Part shown: positions 21,912-34,565 of the stretch, one piece after another
How positions within the stretch are numbered: the stretch's first letter is position 1
How the letters are laid out: each line of letters begins with the position of its first letter
Assembly: GCA_022478985.1 (NCBI GenBank)
Contig: JAKSZP010005266.1
Coordinates: forward strand, 62,001-126,000
Length of the DNA stretch: 64,000 nucleotides
Direction: 5' to 3'
From: Massospora cicadina
Lineage: Eukaryota; Entomophthoromycota; Entomophthoromycetes; Entomophthorales; Entomophthoraceae
Notes under the pieces: generated by a model
Databases searched by the model: none
What the model was told of the DNA's origin: nothing
The model's input: the letters and a program-made list of their open reading frames with translations, nothing else
Position numbers and translations under genes: made by a program

Positions 21912-23674
21912 TGGAGGACGTTACCACTGCTAGCATCACTGGATGGGTGAGAAACGGAAATAATGCAGAAGATGACCGCATTTATAGCTCCCTCAACCAT
22001 CTCTTTTGAAGTGGAACAGTTTGAATGAAGACTTATTATTAAGTCCCACCGCCTTACCTGGCCAGCGATTAATTTTTAAGTGACATGACTCATAGAATAT
22101 TGAACCCTGAAGACATTGCTTCCCGTGAAAGGGGTTCTTCTGTAGAGGATCATTTAATGTACCTCTCTGAGACTCAAACCATTTCAGATACCTATAATCT
22201 GCTTACTAACTTGACTACCTATGTCACAAGTTTGTCTATCCAGCTATGTTCCACATGATTCCCCTGTTATGTGTCCATAATGAGGAGAAGCACCGTCACT
22301 TGGCAAATTATGATGCCCTAAGATTAGCCTATGACAACTTATATAATTTTGCCTCTGAACAATTTGGAAAAGCACAATCTGTTATGGAGGCAAACCACAA
22401 ATTCATCAATTAGTTTCAAGAGCGGCTAACCACCATGGACACTGGTGTAGTAAAATATGTAGAAGAGGCTATGAAGATCTTCCAGAATGAATTGAACGTT
22501 TCTGCTGCTAGCACCCGCCTTACTTGAGGAGTTTTTTCAAGGAACTTGAAAAGCGTGAAGAGCAATCTAACAGTGAACTCTTGGCACAAGCGTTCATCCA
22601 CAACCTGACGATGAACAACGTGTAGCTGCAGTGGAGAAGCAACTGGCCCAAGTCTTGTTCCATGTTGAAGGCTTTGGCGGCATCTGTTGCAATAATCTTA
22701 TAAGGCTACCCGCGCTCTAGAGGTCACTGTTACCCAGGTGGAAAAGGAGATATTTCCTAAAGCTTCACATGAGAATACCAGGTATTTATTAAATGGGTTA
22801 GCGAATGTGAGAAGGAAGCTCAAGGGATCAAGACCTCCATTAAAGGGCCCGCACTTTGAAGGATGTGTATAGTCAGTTGACGCAGGTTGAGAGGATCTAT
22901 AAAGAGAATAAGGGTGACGCACGTTCTCATGCTCTACCCACTTGATGATGAGTAGAATAAGCGGATGAAAGAGGAGCCTAAAAAGCGTTTGTGTGTGGTA
23001 GAAGTTAACCTACAAAACCTAAGCTCTCTAGTGTCACAACTCCGTCTAAATTCAAGGCGCTGGAATACGGGTTAAAAAAACTTGAAACTCACAAGCTGAT
23101 GATAGAAGTCAGTTAGGCTCTATGTAATTCCGCCTCATAAAAGTCTGTCACCGCAATGAAAAAAGTTTAAAGCTATCCAAGGCCAGCTTAGCAAGCTCTA
23201 CCTCTCCTTTAAACAGTTGGACTTTGCACAGAGACCACGGGACAGGATGCTCCTGCGGTTCATGCCCTCACTGGGGTGACTATGCTCTAAAAAACCAACT
23301 TTCAAGGACAAGTTAAAACCTGAGAGAGTGACATGCTCATTATTATACGTCTATGAAGCAGCCATAAAAGGGGAAACTAACAACCAGAAGGTCAAGCAAC
23401 CCTTTCTAGTTTGAGTCGCATGGCTCAAGAAGTGATGGTGCCTCATATATATGCCCTTAGCACTTGAACTGAGGTTATGGATGCGCTCATTGACGAGTTT
23501 GGCTCAAAGCAAAGTTTAAGCATGAAAAAGCAAGCCTTCATGCACATCAGCATAAGAAAAGAACAGTCAGTTGCTGCCTTCACTAAATGGATTTGTGTTG
23601 AAAAACAGATGCTTTTACCTCTAAGATGTTGACCCTTGATGACGTTGTTGCAGCCTCTAGATGGGGTTGGCATC
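21912..23674 (+). pseudogene. gag remnant of element E, N-terminal and central part
   Basis: Starts with an ATG near 21911 after the leader. Central homology to B3 and C gag is clear at 23477-23610: LIDEFGSKQSLSMKKQAFMH, then EQSVAAFTKW, matching GSKQSLNRDKQAFMF and NAAFAE of B3. The polar 22100-23400 part looks helical but carries no motif I recognise. B3 lacks about 1.2 kb of this N-terminal region. Solo LTR H2 interrupts the gene after GCATC at 23670-23674; the reading continues at 24805. Confidence 0.65.
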
Positions 23675-24804
23675 TGTAAAAATTGATGGGTCTGGTTATT
23701 ATTCGGCCAATAACTCCTATAAACTTATTACTTGCACAGGTTTTGGTTCTTATGCAATTCATCCACGTTGTATAGTTGTCGATATAATCAGTTGATAATA
23801 GTATTATGACTATTATGCATAGTTGAATGTAATTCTTATATCTTGGATCAACGCTTGGCCAGTATTTCCGCTCAAAATACTTGAGATGTCTCAAAATAGG
23901 GATTTGTTCCCTCGTATCATCTAACCCAATCTTCTCTGAGATTCCCTGGTGACAGTGTCTCCAGTTCAACACACAGTTGGCAGCAATCCCTGAATTGTTT
24001 TCACATCTTCTCTGGATCCCCACTCAGATCCTTAATCTTTTCTGTAAAGAGTCTCCCAATTATCGCACACAGCAATAGTATCCTTGTCCAAGAATAGAAC
24101 AATTGAAAGCTGATAAAGTTTACTACTTAAACTAATATATAGGATGAAAACTATAGAACTGTTTACTATAAGTGAATTCTAGGGAATTTATAGTGGGGAT
24201 TCGGTCGTCTAACCATCAGTTGACACCTCTTTGATGAAATGTCAGCTGTTGCCATTAAATCATTAATCCTCATCTCTGCTGTGATGGTCTTCCCCATCCT
24301 GGCTAGGATTCTGTCATTGGACATCCTCAAAACCTAAAATGGAAATAGTAGGAAAACGTGTCCCTAATGTTTTCCTCTTGATCCAGGTAAACCAACCATA
24401 TTTGGATAGCGACCTACTTAAGTAATGGGACTTGTTACCCATTAATGCAGGTCACAAACTAACTGTTTGATTGCTAGTTGCAGGCGGCATCACTTGCCTC
24501 GCAATTTACTACTTACATTCCCAATTTGTTGGTGATAAAACCCAACCAATCCCAATCAGTACACCTGATAGTTAATCACTATCAGATGCCCCTGTTTTGT
24601 CAGCAACTCTGCCCTTTGAGATCTTAAGCATTTTTCCGGATTGATCTGTGACAGAGATGACTAGGTGAAGTTTCTAAAATCACCCAAACATAGTTACTCT
24701 GAAATCAGCGTCAACTGGTTTCCAATTCACCTTGCATTAGAGAATTATCCCCTAGCGATTCCTGGTAATCTAGCAGGTTGGGAATATGGGCAAAAATTTT
24801 AACA
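23675..24804 (-). mobile_element. Solo LTR H2 (family H) inside gag of element E
   Basis: 1130 bp with TG...CA ends (TGTTAAAATTTTTGCCCATA read from 24804; TTTTTACA at 23675) and the perfect 5-bp duplication GCATC on both sides (23670-23674 and 24805-24809). It is the reverse-oriented partner of H1. Removing it restores gag homology to B3 (LASHPTQAMHI versus SASQPSLAKHI). Long minus-strand open stretches at its left edge are chance. Confidence 0.93.
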
Positions 24805-25330
24805 GCATCTCACCCCACTCAGGCGATGCACATCACTTCAGTGAAACGCCATTTCTAAAACGTGCATGATATCAAAGAGGCTTTGCTAGATGTCTCTGAC
24901 TTCCACAAGCTTGAGGCTTCTCATGGAGTTGTGTCTAGACCTCGCATTCTAGCCATTGAGGATCAAAAGCTAAGCCCCAAGTCTTGGTCATTAAAGACCA
25001 AAAAGATACCCTTCATATTGTGTTAAATGTGGATAAAGAAAAAAAAAGCAAGCGATCTGAAAGTCCCTGGTGCGCCTAATGTAACAAGGTTGGGCACTAT
25101 GAGACTGTGTGCTGGAAGATGAGAGTGACATTGAGGAGCAGGGAAACGAGTGTCAGCATAGGACAGGCACCCCTTTTGCTGACGAATCTCAAGTTCCTGA
25201 CTTTTTTACCTCTATTGCGCTATTACCATTTGTCAAGAATACTCTGATGACAGATATGAAGGGGGTTATGAAGATGTGGGCTATTAAGTCTCAGGTTTAC
25301 TCGCAAAAGTTGAGGTTCCTGATTGGTTAA
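24805..25330 (+). pseudogene. gag remnant of element E, C-terminal part with zinc knuckle
   Basis: Continues the capsid homology (HDIKEALLDVSDFHKLE at about 24867-24920). At about 25069-25110 it reads W-C-A-stop-C-N-K-V-G-H-Y-E-T-V-C-W, a complete CCHC zinc knuckle (C-x2-C-x4-H-x4-C) broken only by one in-frame TAA. The knuckle binds the element RNA during packaging. An open stretch at 25109-25330 follows and leads to the protease. Confidence 0.75.
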
Positions 25331-25589
25331 ACGTGAGAGGAGTAGATGATGCCACCATACCCAAGGAAATGTACTTAAGTCAATTTTTTGGGATCCTGAG
25401 GTTATTGACACCGCCAGTAATGCTGATTGGTTATAGTCTGGATTGTTTGACCTCTTCAGTGGGTCCATACCATGAAATGCATCCTGGAGAATACCTTGAG
25501 ACTGCTCGCAAACTGACCTCTGCCTTCATGCTTACAGAGGTCTTGGCTCTGTCCTCTAACTTTGGCGGATCCTGACTAAGGTAGAAGTA

Positions 25590-26117
25590 GCTGTCCAAAA
25601 TTTCTGATTCATGGCCATCCTGAATATTGGCTCCCCAGTGATGTCATCTCCTCTAAGCTTAAAAAATTAATCTTTTGCCTGACTTGGAGTATACTCAAGA
25701 GCTTAAAACGTGGGTCCAAGCAATACTTGTGACATTGGGGCTTAATATTCCTTTCCCATATAAATTAAGAAGCTTATCTATCAGCCCAGAGGTGCCTTGG
25801 ACAACAAAACTTATGATATGCTCAAGGTACCCAGTTTATTATTAAATATGAGGGAATTATTAACATGAAGCAAAGGTTCTTCTAGCTGCTCAATTATGTA
25901 GTCCCTTTAGTCTTATCCAACAAAGATCCTGGTAAAATGAATATTTTTCTGGTTAAGTACCCGTTTTCCATTTTACCTTTGCATTATACCACCTCTATGG
26001 TAAAAAAAGAAATTGCCCAATTTAGTGGATGCTTTGGAGGTATTCATTTTTATGCTTAGAAGAAGTGTTAATTAAGCCTGGTGAACAACGAATGGATGAC
26101 ACAAAAATCATGCTACA
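25590..26117 (+). pseudogene. Protease remnant of element E
   Basis: MAILNIGSPVMSS at about 25611-25650 aligns with MTILDTGSSVNVIS of B3. The catalytic Asp-Thr-Gly has become Asn-Ile-Gly, by G-to-A and C-to-T type changes. Downstream YNAxKxIL-like and VDALEVFIF blocks align with the B3 linker (VDARDEIPFF). Element C interrupts after 26117; the linker resumes at 32155. Confidence 0.7.
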
Positions 26118-26669
26118 TGTTGGGATTACTACCCAAACGGCGGATTTGGATACGTCAGATGATGGGAATTGATTCTGAATTGACCAAAAAGCCCAATTTT
26201 CTGTCGGTGATAAACCCCAACAAAAGTCAACTATTATCGAAGTCAGTGATCAAACACTATTGGTATGTCCAAATCATGCTCCCTCAGAGCCACTCAACCT
26301 CAAGATTTAAAACTTGAGCCATGAGACGTGCACAAACAATTCAACTGAGATAAATGGGCTTTCCTCAAATCCCCAATAGGACTAATTTATTAGATCTAGG
26401 CTTAACAGCTTAGGTTTTCCCCAAAACATCTTCTCAATTTCCCATATATATAGATAATATTAATTTAATAAAATTTACATTTTTCTCCTTTTTGCCAATT
26501 TTAGTTAAAAATTAGTATATCTATTTGGAATTGCCCGTCCAGACAAAGTATCTGGCAAAAGACTTCTCGACTAAGAGAAGCAAAAACAGGAAATACAGCA
26601 CCCTGAAAATTCAGGTACCCTGGCTAAAAGTATTAAGGGATACGTGACAACACCCCCACAATCCTGATA
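26118..26669 (+). repeat. 5' LTR of element C
   Basis: Starts TGTTGGGATTACT. Long shared blocks with the 3' copy include CAAATCATGCTCCCT and AAGACTTCT. A sequence TGGCAACCCCGCC just after it (26672 on) may be the primer site. Confidence 0.88.
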
Positions 26670-26733
26670 ACTGGCAACCCCGCCAGTTTCACCCCAATTT
26701 CACGGTGAAAGAAAATTAAAAAACCCAACTATG

Positions 26734-27650
26734 AATTATAGCAATCCGGCGTCCAATCTCATTTTAGATCAGAAACGTCTTAAAATCTTGAATAACTTTC
26801 CTGGTATGATGCATGAGATTGAGGAGCGAATTCTCACCCTTGAGCAACACCAACTCAAACTTTGAAATGCGACTACTGAGCTCAAAAGTGTTTATTGGCA
26901 GTTATCCCCCTATTGTTTCCACCAAATCATCCCTTAATGCTGCTCACAATTAGGTAAACTCACTAATTAAAGAAATCAACCCCTTTCAAAAATAAACTTG
27001 GACGCCCTCCATCCTTATGAAACGTCAAGCAATAAAAGCTCCCATTTAGGTGAAAATGGTCCCCCTATACCAAAAAACGTTGTTTGATCATTAACCCCTC
27101 CTAATGACATGTTCAAACCATCGTTTAAAGAAAAGTATGTCCCCAGAAAAGTGAGAATTTTCCTATTTTATTTTGCTATTAAAGTGCTATGGAAGAAGCT
27201 ACTGACACCCAGCGACTAAAACACCTAACCAACTGTCTTAGTCGCATGGCTTAGGACATTATGGTCCCCATCTGATGAATTGTCATACTTGGACTGATGC
27301 CAAAAATTCCTCGCTTTGGGAATTTGGGAGCGACTTAACCTTAATCAACCAAAAACAGACTTTTATGGGTATCAGCCTTAATCAGTGGGAAAATCAGAAA
27401 ATCGCCCTCAATTTTACCTCAAAGCGCAAACTCTGCTTTCATGGAATCATCTTACGTTAGATGATGCCGTCGCCGCTGCGTTGTTGGCATTTAAAAATAT
27501 ATCAAATATCATACTTTATCTTAAATCAATGAAGTCTAACTTAACTTCTCTCCTCCATATTAAAGAGGCTATATTGGAAATTCCAGAAGAACTGCATAAG
27601 CCCGTCAGGCCGCCTCATTTTACACCAATAAGCCCTGATCCCAAGTATTA
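26734..27650 (+). pseudogene. gag remnant of element C
   Basis: Starts MNYSNPASNLILDQKRLKIL near 26731, followed by a predicted coiled stretch (MMHEIEERILTLEQHQLKL). The 27275-27651 part has capsid-like FGSDLTLINQKQTFMGISLN and DDAVAAALLAFKNISNI, aligning in pattern with gag of E and B3. No zinc knuckle found. Confidence 0.65.
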
Positions 27651-28129
27651 GCTGCTACACCCCCCAATTCGCCTACACCTTAATTATATTGCAGTCATTT
27701 TAGAAGAAACAACCAAACTGTGGTTGACTGCTAAATTCTTCAATGTAATTTGGCAAAAGATCATTCAGTATAGGGCAAGAGGCTCCCTATGCTGATGTAA
27801 AACAAGTGCCTCAAGACCCTTGTTTTAGCTCTAGCTCTATCTCCAGCACATCAGGTTGTTTTGTGTTAGCTGCACCTGCAGAGGTGGACGTAACATTTTC
27901 TATTCAAGGAAATAAACACCTACCGCTCTATTACTTTTATGTTGGTCAGTTACCCCAACAAATTTTGACAGTCAACTCTTCTATGTAAAGTCAAGCACTG
28001 GTAGACAAAACTTTAAGACGAATTGAACAGCTCAAAGCTTAGCCATGGCAGAATTCTCCACTTGCTTCATTGCAAATTCAAATGACAGTCTAATAGCTGT
28101 TAATTCCCAGTTCAGATCTTTGGTGGTTT

Positions 28130-29200
28130 GAATCTAAGGGAGTCGTTATAAGGGTAAAGTATTGACAATAATTGATACCAGCTCACCAGTTAATGTTATT
28201 TCCTCCAAATTTATCCAAAAGATAAAATCGCTCCAGACCTGATCCATGAGGCTAAATATGAAATAGCAGGTAGTCAGTCTACTAAGACAATTAGAGCGTA
28301 TTCTGCCTTACCCATTTGCTTCAGGATTCTCTTAGTTACTGCCCCCCATTGCATTAGAAAATGATACTTATGAGTTGCTTATTGGGGTTTCAACTGATGC
28401 GGGAGTTTAACTGCATCATCAATCAAAAGAAAAATACCTATCCCTACTATCATATTATATTCCATTAATAAGCGAACTCCCCATAAAAAATAAAGGAGCC
28501 CCTAAAAACGGACAGGCTTCCTTAATTACCATCCTCCATTTGCAAAATTGAGTACCAAGGTTTAGAGAAAAAAACCAAGTTACCTTAGAGGCTGTGGATG
28601 CAAAAGAGGGGATCTCTCTGCATATTCTTCATTCTATTACAATACCCTTGGGCTCACAAATTATTTTGTAGATACATGAATTCAGATTATTACCCCTCCG
28701 GTTTAAACTTGGAGCTTAGTGGACACTCAAGCCCTTCCATCAAAGAAGCGTTGACCTTCTAAGGGGATATTAAATCTGCCTATGGGAAATCTATCTCTAT
28801 TCCTATTAGGTAATTTAACCACTAAAGCTCTACATGTCCCTCGGCATGCCTTTATCACTTATGTAAAACTATGTCCCACTAAGAGTATTGCCAATGTACA
28901 TTGTTTTGGCTCGTTACAGGATTTAAAAATTGATCCCCCACCAATCATAGCTTTTGTTGACAGTAGAATTGAGGATAGTCTTACCCCAAATGAATGTTAA
29001 GATGTCAAAGCCTCCTCGAGAAATATGATAATATTTCTTCCTCAGGACTAAGTAACTATGGTAAAATGTCTGGGGTAATACATCAAATTGAAACTGAGGA
29101 TCACCCTCCACCTAAATCCTGACCATATCAAAAATCCAAAGTGGAGTAAGCTCAGGTGGACTTAGAGTTGTAGCAACTGTTAAAGCCCAGGTTACTTGTG
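28130..29200 (+). pseudogene. Protease and linker remnant of element C
   Basis: LTIIDTSSPVNVISSKFIQK at about 28161-28220 is a retroviral-type protease core; the Gly of D-T-G is Ser. The linker continues with an open stretch at 28782-29000. The protease matures the polyprotein in the related active elements. Confidence 0.75.
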
Positions 29201-29905
29201 CCTTTAAAACTCTTGGTCTTCCCTACTCTTATTAATTTGGAAAAAAAGATGGTGGTCACCAGGTTGTTATGAATTATCACCGCCTCAACTCTATCACTCA
29301 CAAAGATAATTACCCCTTGCTGCTTATAGATGATTCTTTACATTTAAAATTGGGGTCCCACTATTTCTCAGCTTTGGATCTCGCCAGTGGATACTGGCAA
29401 GTAAATTTTTGTCACCAGAAGATTGGGCAAAATTTGCTCTCATCACAATTAAAGGACTACTTGAGCTCACTTGAATGCCTCAGGGTTGTGTAACGCCCCT
29501 TCTACCTTCCAACACGATATGGATGGACTACTAGGCGATTGAAAACGCTCCTGCATACTAGTTTATCTTGATGATATTACCATTTTATCAAGAACCTTTT
29601 ACTGAAAATCTATATCACCTCAGACTAGTATTTCAGTGGTTACAGCAATAGACGTTAAAAACTAAAGCCATTAAAATGCTCTTTTTTCCAGAGCGAGATG
29701 GATTTTTGGGCCATAAGGTCAGTAAACTGGAATATCCTCAATGGATGATAAGGTCTTGGCTATTGCTAAGATGACTGCCCCTATATCCCTACATGATGTA
29801 CGGGTTTTCTTAGGAATGGTGGGCTATTATCACCAATTTACCATCATTTTGCAGACACCTCTAAGTCTCTGGTGTATCTACTGAAGAAAGGAATACCCTT
29901 TCAGT
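29200..29905 (+). pseudogene. Reverse transcriptase remnant of element C
   Basis: GKKDGGHQVVMNYHRLNSIT at about 29240-29295, then DSLHLKLGSHYFSALDLASG and YWQVNF at about 29333-29412, MPQGLCN-like at about 29477, and an intact catalytic box VYLDDITILS at about 29550-29580. These are fingers, palm motif A (F-S-A-L-D-L) and motif C. One or two frameshifts separate them. It is among the better preserved RTs here. Confidence 0.85.
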
Positions 29906-30370
29906 GGAGATATGTGCAACAGCAGGCCTTCGACCTGTTATGCATCTCTCTCCCACTCTCCAGCGCTGATTTACCAAAATTTTTATAAGCCCTTCCTCCT
30001 ATTTACTGATGCTAGCAATATTGTATTCAGAGTCATACTATCTCAGCATGATGAGAACAGAGTGGACCATCTCATCGCCTACTACAGCAGACCTTATCTA
30101 AAGCTGAACGCAACTATAGCATTATGGAATGCAAATGATTGGTGGCATTATTGGATATTAAGAATTTCCAATCTTATCTATATGGGAAACATTTCACTAT
30201 AATTACTGACTATGCTTCCCTGCGTTAGCAACAGCAAATTAAGGACCTCAATGGGAGGTTATCCCGGTGAGGCGTTAAAACTACAAAATTACATCTTTCC
30301 CATTATCCACTGACCAGGGTCAATACATCAAATTGCAGATTGCCTAACTCAGCTTTCCATCTTAACTATA
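29906..30370 (+). pseudogene. RNase H remnant of element C
   Basis: LLFTDASNIVFRVILSQHDE at about 29997-30056 holds the first catalytic Asp in T-D-A-S. HLIAYYSRPYLKLNATIALW follows. The later TDYASL block, near 30208, keeps the D of T-D-H-x-S-L. Helix A Glu is not evident in frame. Confidence 0.8.
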
Positions 30371-30479
30371 AATGACCCTAAGAGGATCGACTAAAATGAC
30401 CTCCTAACCCAACCACAGTTATGTAAGGACTAATCCCTGACCCTCCAAAAGGAATTAGCAAAAAGATCAGCAACTCTAC

Positions 30480-31600
30480 AAGTCAAAAACGGTCAATTGT
30501 ACAAACTTGTGTCTAAACAATGGGTGCCTTGTGTAAAACCATTGGTTTAAAATGACGTCATTTTAGAGGAAAATCAGCAAGTCAGCCATGGGGGATTTGA
30601 AAAACCTATCAATGGCTTAAAACTCAGTGTTATTGGGAAGGAATGCTTGCTTCTATCTAGGATGTATTGGAGTCCAGTCTAATATCTAAAATCCAAGATG
30701 GGCCTAATCATCGCTCTCAACTTCCAGTGGTCCCACCCTGTGAACCATTCCATACTGACATTGATGTTGTGGGACCTATTCCTCAAGCCTTCAATAGACA
30801 TCAGTTCCTCCTACTAGCCATGGACCATATAACCAAGTGGATCAAAGCCGTATCACTCCCTAATGTTTTTGGCAAAGGCTACTACCACATTTTTGTATAA
30901 AAAGGATTATCACCCAACGTGGGTGACCTAACATCATTCTTTCTGATAACAGGAAAGTTTCCGCTTGACGCTGATGAAAGATTTAGCTGACCTGATGGGA
31001 ACCAATCAGGTATTCTCCACTCATACCATCCTGCAACCAATGGAAGGGTAGAGAGGGTAAATGGCATTCTATCTGCAACAATTCAGAATTGGCTATGACT
31101 GATCCTCTTTATTGGCCCCAATAATTGCCTAGTGCAATTATGGCCTATTAGATATTTATCATCGAATCACTAAGATGTCACCATTCCAAGAGTTGTATGG
31201 CAGAAATCCCCATGTGCCTTCCAAAGTCCAGGAGATGCTTGACCAAGATTGTCCTGAAGCACCTGAAGTCTCTATGCGAAGTTTTGCAAATAAAATAATA
31301 AGACTTTAGGCCCTGGCTGCCAAAAACCTGTCCGCCACAACTAGTAGAGAAACTGCTCAATTCAACAATAATCATGATCCCCTACATACCGTCAACCAGG
31401 TAACCTCATCTATTTCTACCATCACGAGCCTGGAGGTCGTGATCACAAACTGAGCACCAACTGGTCAGGGCCCTATCAAGTCATATATAGATGGGTTAAG
31501 GAACACTCAAGCATAGAGGTAGTTCAGGGTACAGTCATAAATTGTATACATAGTCGCTTTCTCTGCTGTTTTCCCCTGAACCAAGATCTAGAGGTGAGTA
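30480..31600 (+). pseudogene. Integrase remnant of element C
   Basis: Zinc-binding part at 30560-30720 is degraded. Core: HTDIDVVGPIPQAF at about 30754-30795 and LAMDHITKWIKAVSLPN at about 30817-30865 (first Asp region); a second-Asp box near 30935 (ILSDNRKV-like); NQVFSTHTILQPMEGRVERV-like at about 30999-31060 (Glu box). The end keeps a GPYQV motif near 31469 and CIHSRFLC near 31541. Stops interrupt every segment. Confidence 0.75.
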
Positions 31601-31601
31601 T

Positions 31602-32154
31602 TGTTAGAGCCACTACCTTAATGGCGGATTTGGGTACGTCAGAAGACAGGAATTGATATTAAACTGACCAAAAACCAACATTCTGTTGGGGATAATCCCT
31701 GACGAAAGTTGACTAATATCAAAAATGGTGATTAACACCAAAAAAGATGGCCAAATCATGCTCCCTTTGAGCCACCCAACCTCAGGGTTCAAATCTGAGC
31801 TTGAGACTAGCGCAAACAACTCAACCGAGATAATTAGGCTTTCCTCAAATCCCCAATAGGTTTAGTTTATTAGAACTAGGCTTGACAGCTTAGGTTTCCG
31901 CCAAAACACCTTCCCACATTTCCATATATATAGCTGGTATCAATTTAGTAAACTTTACATTTTTTTCTCCTTTTTGTTAACTTTTGAGTTAGATTAGGTA
32001 TATATTTATTTGGAATTGCCTATCCAAACAAAGTATCTGTAAAAGACTTCTTGACCAAGAGAAGCAAAAACAGGTAATCCAGCACCCTGAAAACTCAGGT
32101 CCACTGGCCAAAAAATATTAAGGGATACTTGAAAACACCCCCACGATCCCCACA
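31602..32154 (+). repeat. 3' LTR of element C
   Basis: Starts TGTTAGAGCC, ends CCCCACA. Pairs with 26118-26669. Confidence 0.88.
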
Positions 32155-33288
32155 ATCCAAATCCCACACACTGCTTGTTGCACATCTTAAGTCTTGAGGG
32201 CGTTAGCCCCTTGAAGCCTCAGGTATTGCCTGGTATATTAGACTCAGCCTACCAGAGACCTATCTCTAATCTGTTGGGGAACCTCACCCGCAAGAACCTC
32301 ATTGTATGAAGAAACCAGGAGATTGATAGTGGCTTTTTAATCCCTTTGGAGGACATTGAACATATTTGCTTCGTTGTCTCTATAATTTATATGGGATTGC
32401 CCACGGATAACATTGTATGTACCTTACCAAGTGTTAAAAATTTGGATGAGCTGACCTGAGACGAGCTTTAAAAAGTCCATAACTTATTGCAAGGCTATAG
32501 TGACATATTCTCCAAGTAAGATAAATACTATGGCCACAAGAAGGGCTTGTGCCACTCCATCAATGTAGGTGATGCTCATCCCATTCATTCAAAACCTTAC
32601 CGTAAATCAAAGGTGGAGGAACAGCAAATGAGGACGGAGCTCCAGCATCTACTAGACACGGGGTTACTAGTTCATTAACGAAGCCCTAGGTCTTTCCTCT
32701 TTTGCTGATAAAAGAAGAATAATGGTCACTGAGTAGTGATGGACTACCGGTAACTAAATAACCTCACTAAAAAGATAGCTATCCTATCCCTCGCATTGAT
32801 GACGCCCTGGCCCAATTCTTTAGCTCTATCTTCTTTTCCACCATTAGTTAGCTAGCGGCTATAGGAAAATGGTCATTTCTACTTAAGATCAGGAAAAATG
32901 CGCTTTTATTTGCAGTATGGTCCCTTCTAACCACCCTACTACCTCAAGGGTTGTGCAATGACCCGAAACTTTTCAGTAAGCCATGGAACACATCTTGCAG
33001 GACCTAAGGAAAGTTGCACCATCGTCTATCTTAATGACAAAATGGTGTTTGAAAAGGCCTTCAAAGAACATCTGACTCACCTGAATGAAATGTTTCAACG
33101 CTTACACGAGTCCAACTATAAATTAAAACCTCTAAGAGTGCACTTTTTTCCAATGGAGATTATATTCCTTGACACTTTATTTCTCAAAAAGGAATACAAC
33201 TTATACAGAATAAAGTTGAAGCCATATCAAAAATGCCTCCCCCTAATAGTCTGTGGACTTTATTATTCCAGAAATGATGGGATATTAC
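32155..33288 (+). pseudogene. Reverse transcriptase remnant of element E
   Basis: After the linker (CTTGAGGGCGTTAGCCCC, shared with B3) come the RT lead (DELxxDELxKVHNLLQGYSDIF-like at 32440-32520), DAHPIHSKPYRKSKVEEQQM at about 32570-32630, and MDYR-like and IDDALAQFF at about 32740-32825. The catalytic box at about 33028-33045 is Y-L-N-D-K, the first Asp being Asn (GAT to AAT). HLTHLNEMFQRLHESNYKLK then FFPMEIIFLDTLF gives the thumb start. Chromovirus D interrupts at ATTAC (33284-33288); the gene resumes at 41478. Confidence 0.8.
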
Positions 33289-34565
33289 TATGAGTCTGGG
33301 GGAGATCTCCCTCCAATTGGACTGGGTGGCGTTCCCTTTCCCATCCAAAAAGGTTCCAAGAAGGCCAGCTGCCCCTCTCATCTCCTAGTGTAACCTCGCT
33401 CATTTGGTGGATGAGTGGTGGGTAACAGATTACCCTTTGAGGACCCCGCCACCTATCTCAGTATTAGATACAGCCGAATTGTTGCAGAAAATCAAAGGAA
33501 TTTGTGTTAAACTAATGGAGAGTCAGCATCCCCATGGGGTGAAAGGTTAAAAGGAAGTCGATGGCAACAATTCTTTGGAATTAAAGCCAGAGAGCTCCAA
33601 ATCATTGCCAACAAAGCCTGATGGCATCTACTTTTTGCAAACAAAACGTCTAGTGTCAATTATTTGGCAAAACTCACTAATGAAATTGGGCCATTGAGAA
33701 ATTTTTACACCAGTCCAAACCCTCCCCAAGGTACTAAATCATCATTGAACAGTTCTAACTTGGCTAAACGGATGCTGGAGTGACTGGGTGCAGGTGGGTT
33801 GGGTGCCTCAAACCCGTTCAGGATCTATTGGGACAGATCCTATATGGGGTGGCCTTGGGAGGTTTCTGTTGCCCGTTGGGCGAGATGCTGTTGATCTAGT
33901 CAATGGAACCGCAGAAAATCCGCATTTTGGTAATTGGGGATGAACTGACAATGACTCATTTTGCCACCAATATCTTTTAGTAGGTTCCAATTAAGTTCCT
34001 TTTCCCCCTGCTCAAACTTTGCCAGGGTAGGTGAATCTCAAGGGCTCTAATCCCACGCTTTCCAAAAGCTATTCCACAATTGACTACATATTTAAACAGT
34101 TATAACACAGTGATGAAGTTTATGTTACTTATCATATCTCTAAATCCATTAAAAATTTCTTATGCTCTAATTTATCTAATTAAGTTTGAAATTTTCTTTG
34201 CCAAATCCTTGTGACATCTGCAATGTGGCCGCATGGGCCTTGTATCAGATAGGTTGTCCCAATAATGTTAAAAACTTTGGTCCCCACCATAGTCAAATGG
34301 GCCTATCATGTCAGAGACTTTATGGAATTTTCCTTGATCTCACAACACCCTATGCCCAGGCGATTGGCCATGAGGCTGCAACAGCATGGTTTCTTGCTAG
34401 ATTGTTTTTACATTTGGGGCTTGTCAGCACTTCATTGTTACTTATCTCCCACCACATTTAAACGTCACTTGAGTGGTAAAGTCCCTGGCATTCTGGCTCA
34501 CCTTTGGATGCTTTTGCATCTCGACTGACAGGACAGTCTAAACTCAATCTGCCACAGCCCTGACA
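33289..34565 (+). repeat. 5' LTR of chromovirus D
   Basis: Starts TATGAGTCTGGGGGAG and ends CCTGACA, so the termini are TA...CA by the duplication-based boundary. Contains two large blocks shared with the other copy around GGTCCCCACCATAGTCAAAT. The minus-strand open frame in the other LTR is not a gene. Confidence 0.88.

Larger units (their letters stand above)
26118..32154 (+). mobile_element. Element C: complete family-3 Ty3/gypsy element nested in E
   Basis: Two LTRs of about 550 bp at 26118-26669 and 31602-32154 frame a 4.9 kb internal region with gag, PR, RT, RNase H and INT. The flanks CTACA (26113-26117) and ATCCA (32155-32159) look like decayed copies of TACCA, the bases present at this site in the uninterrupted relative B3 (TTACCAAATCCC). 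E homology rejoins across the insert (AAATCCCACAC, then CTTGAGGGCGTTAGCCCCTT). Confidence 0.9.

Noticed and set aside
23583..24023. 146-codon minus-strand open frame
   Set aside because: It straddles the exact GCATC/H2 boundary at 23674/23675, mixing antisense gag with solo-LTR sequence; no motif.
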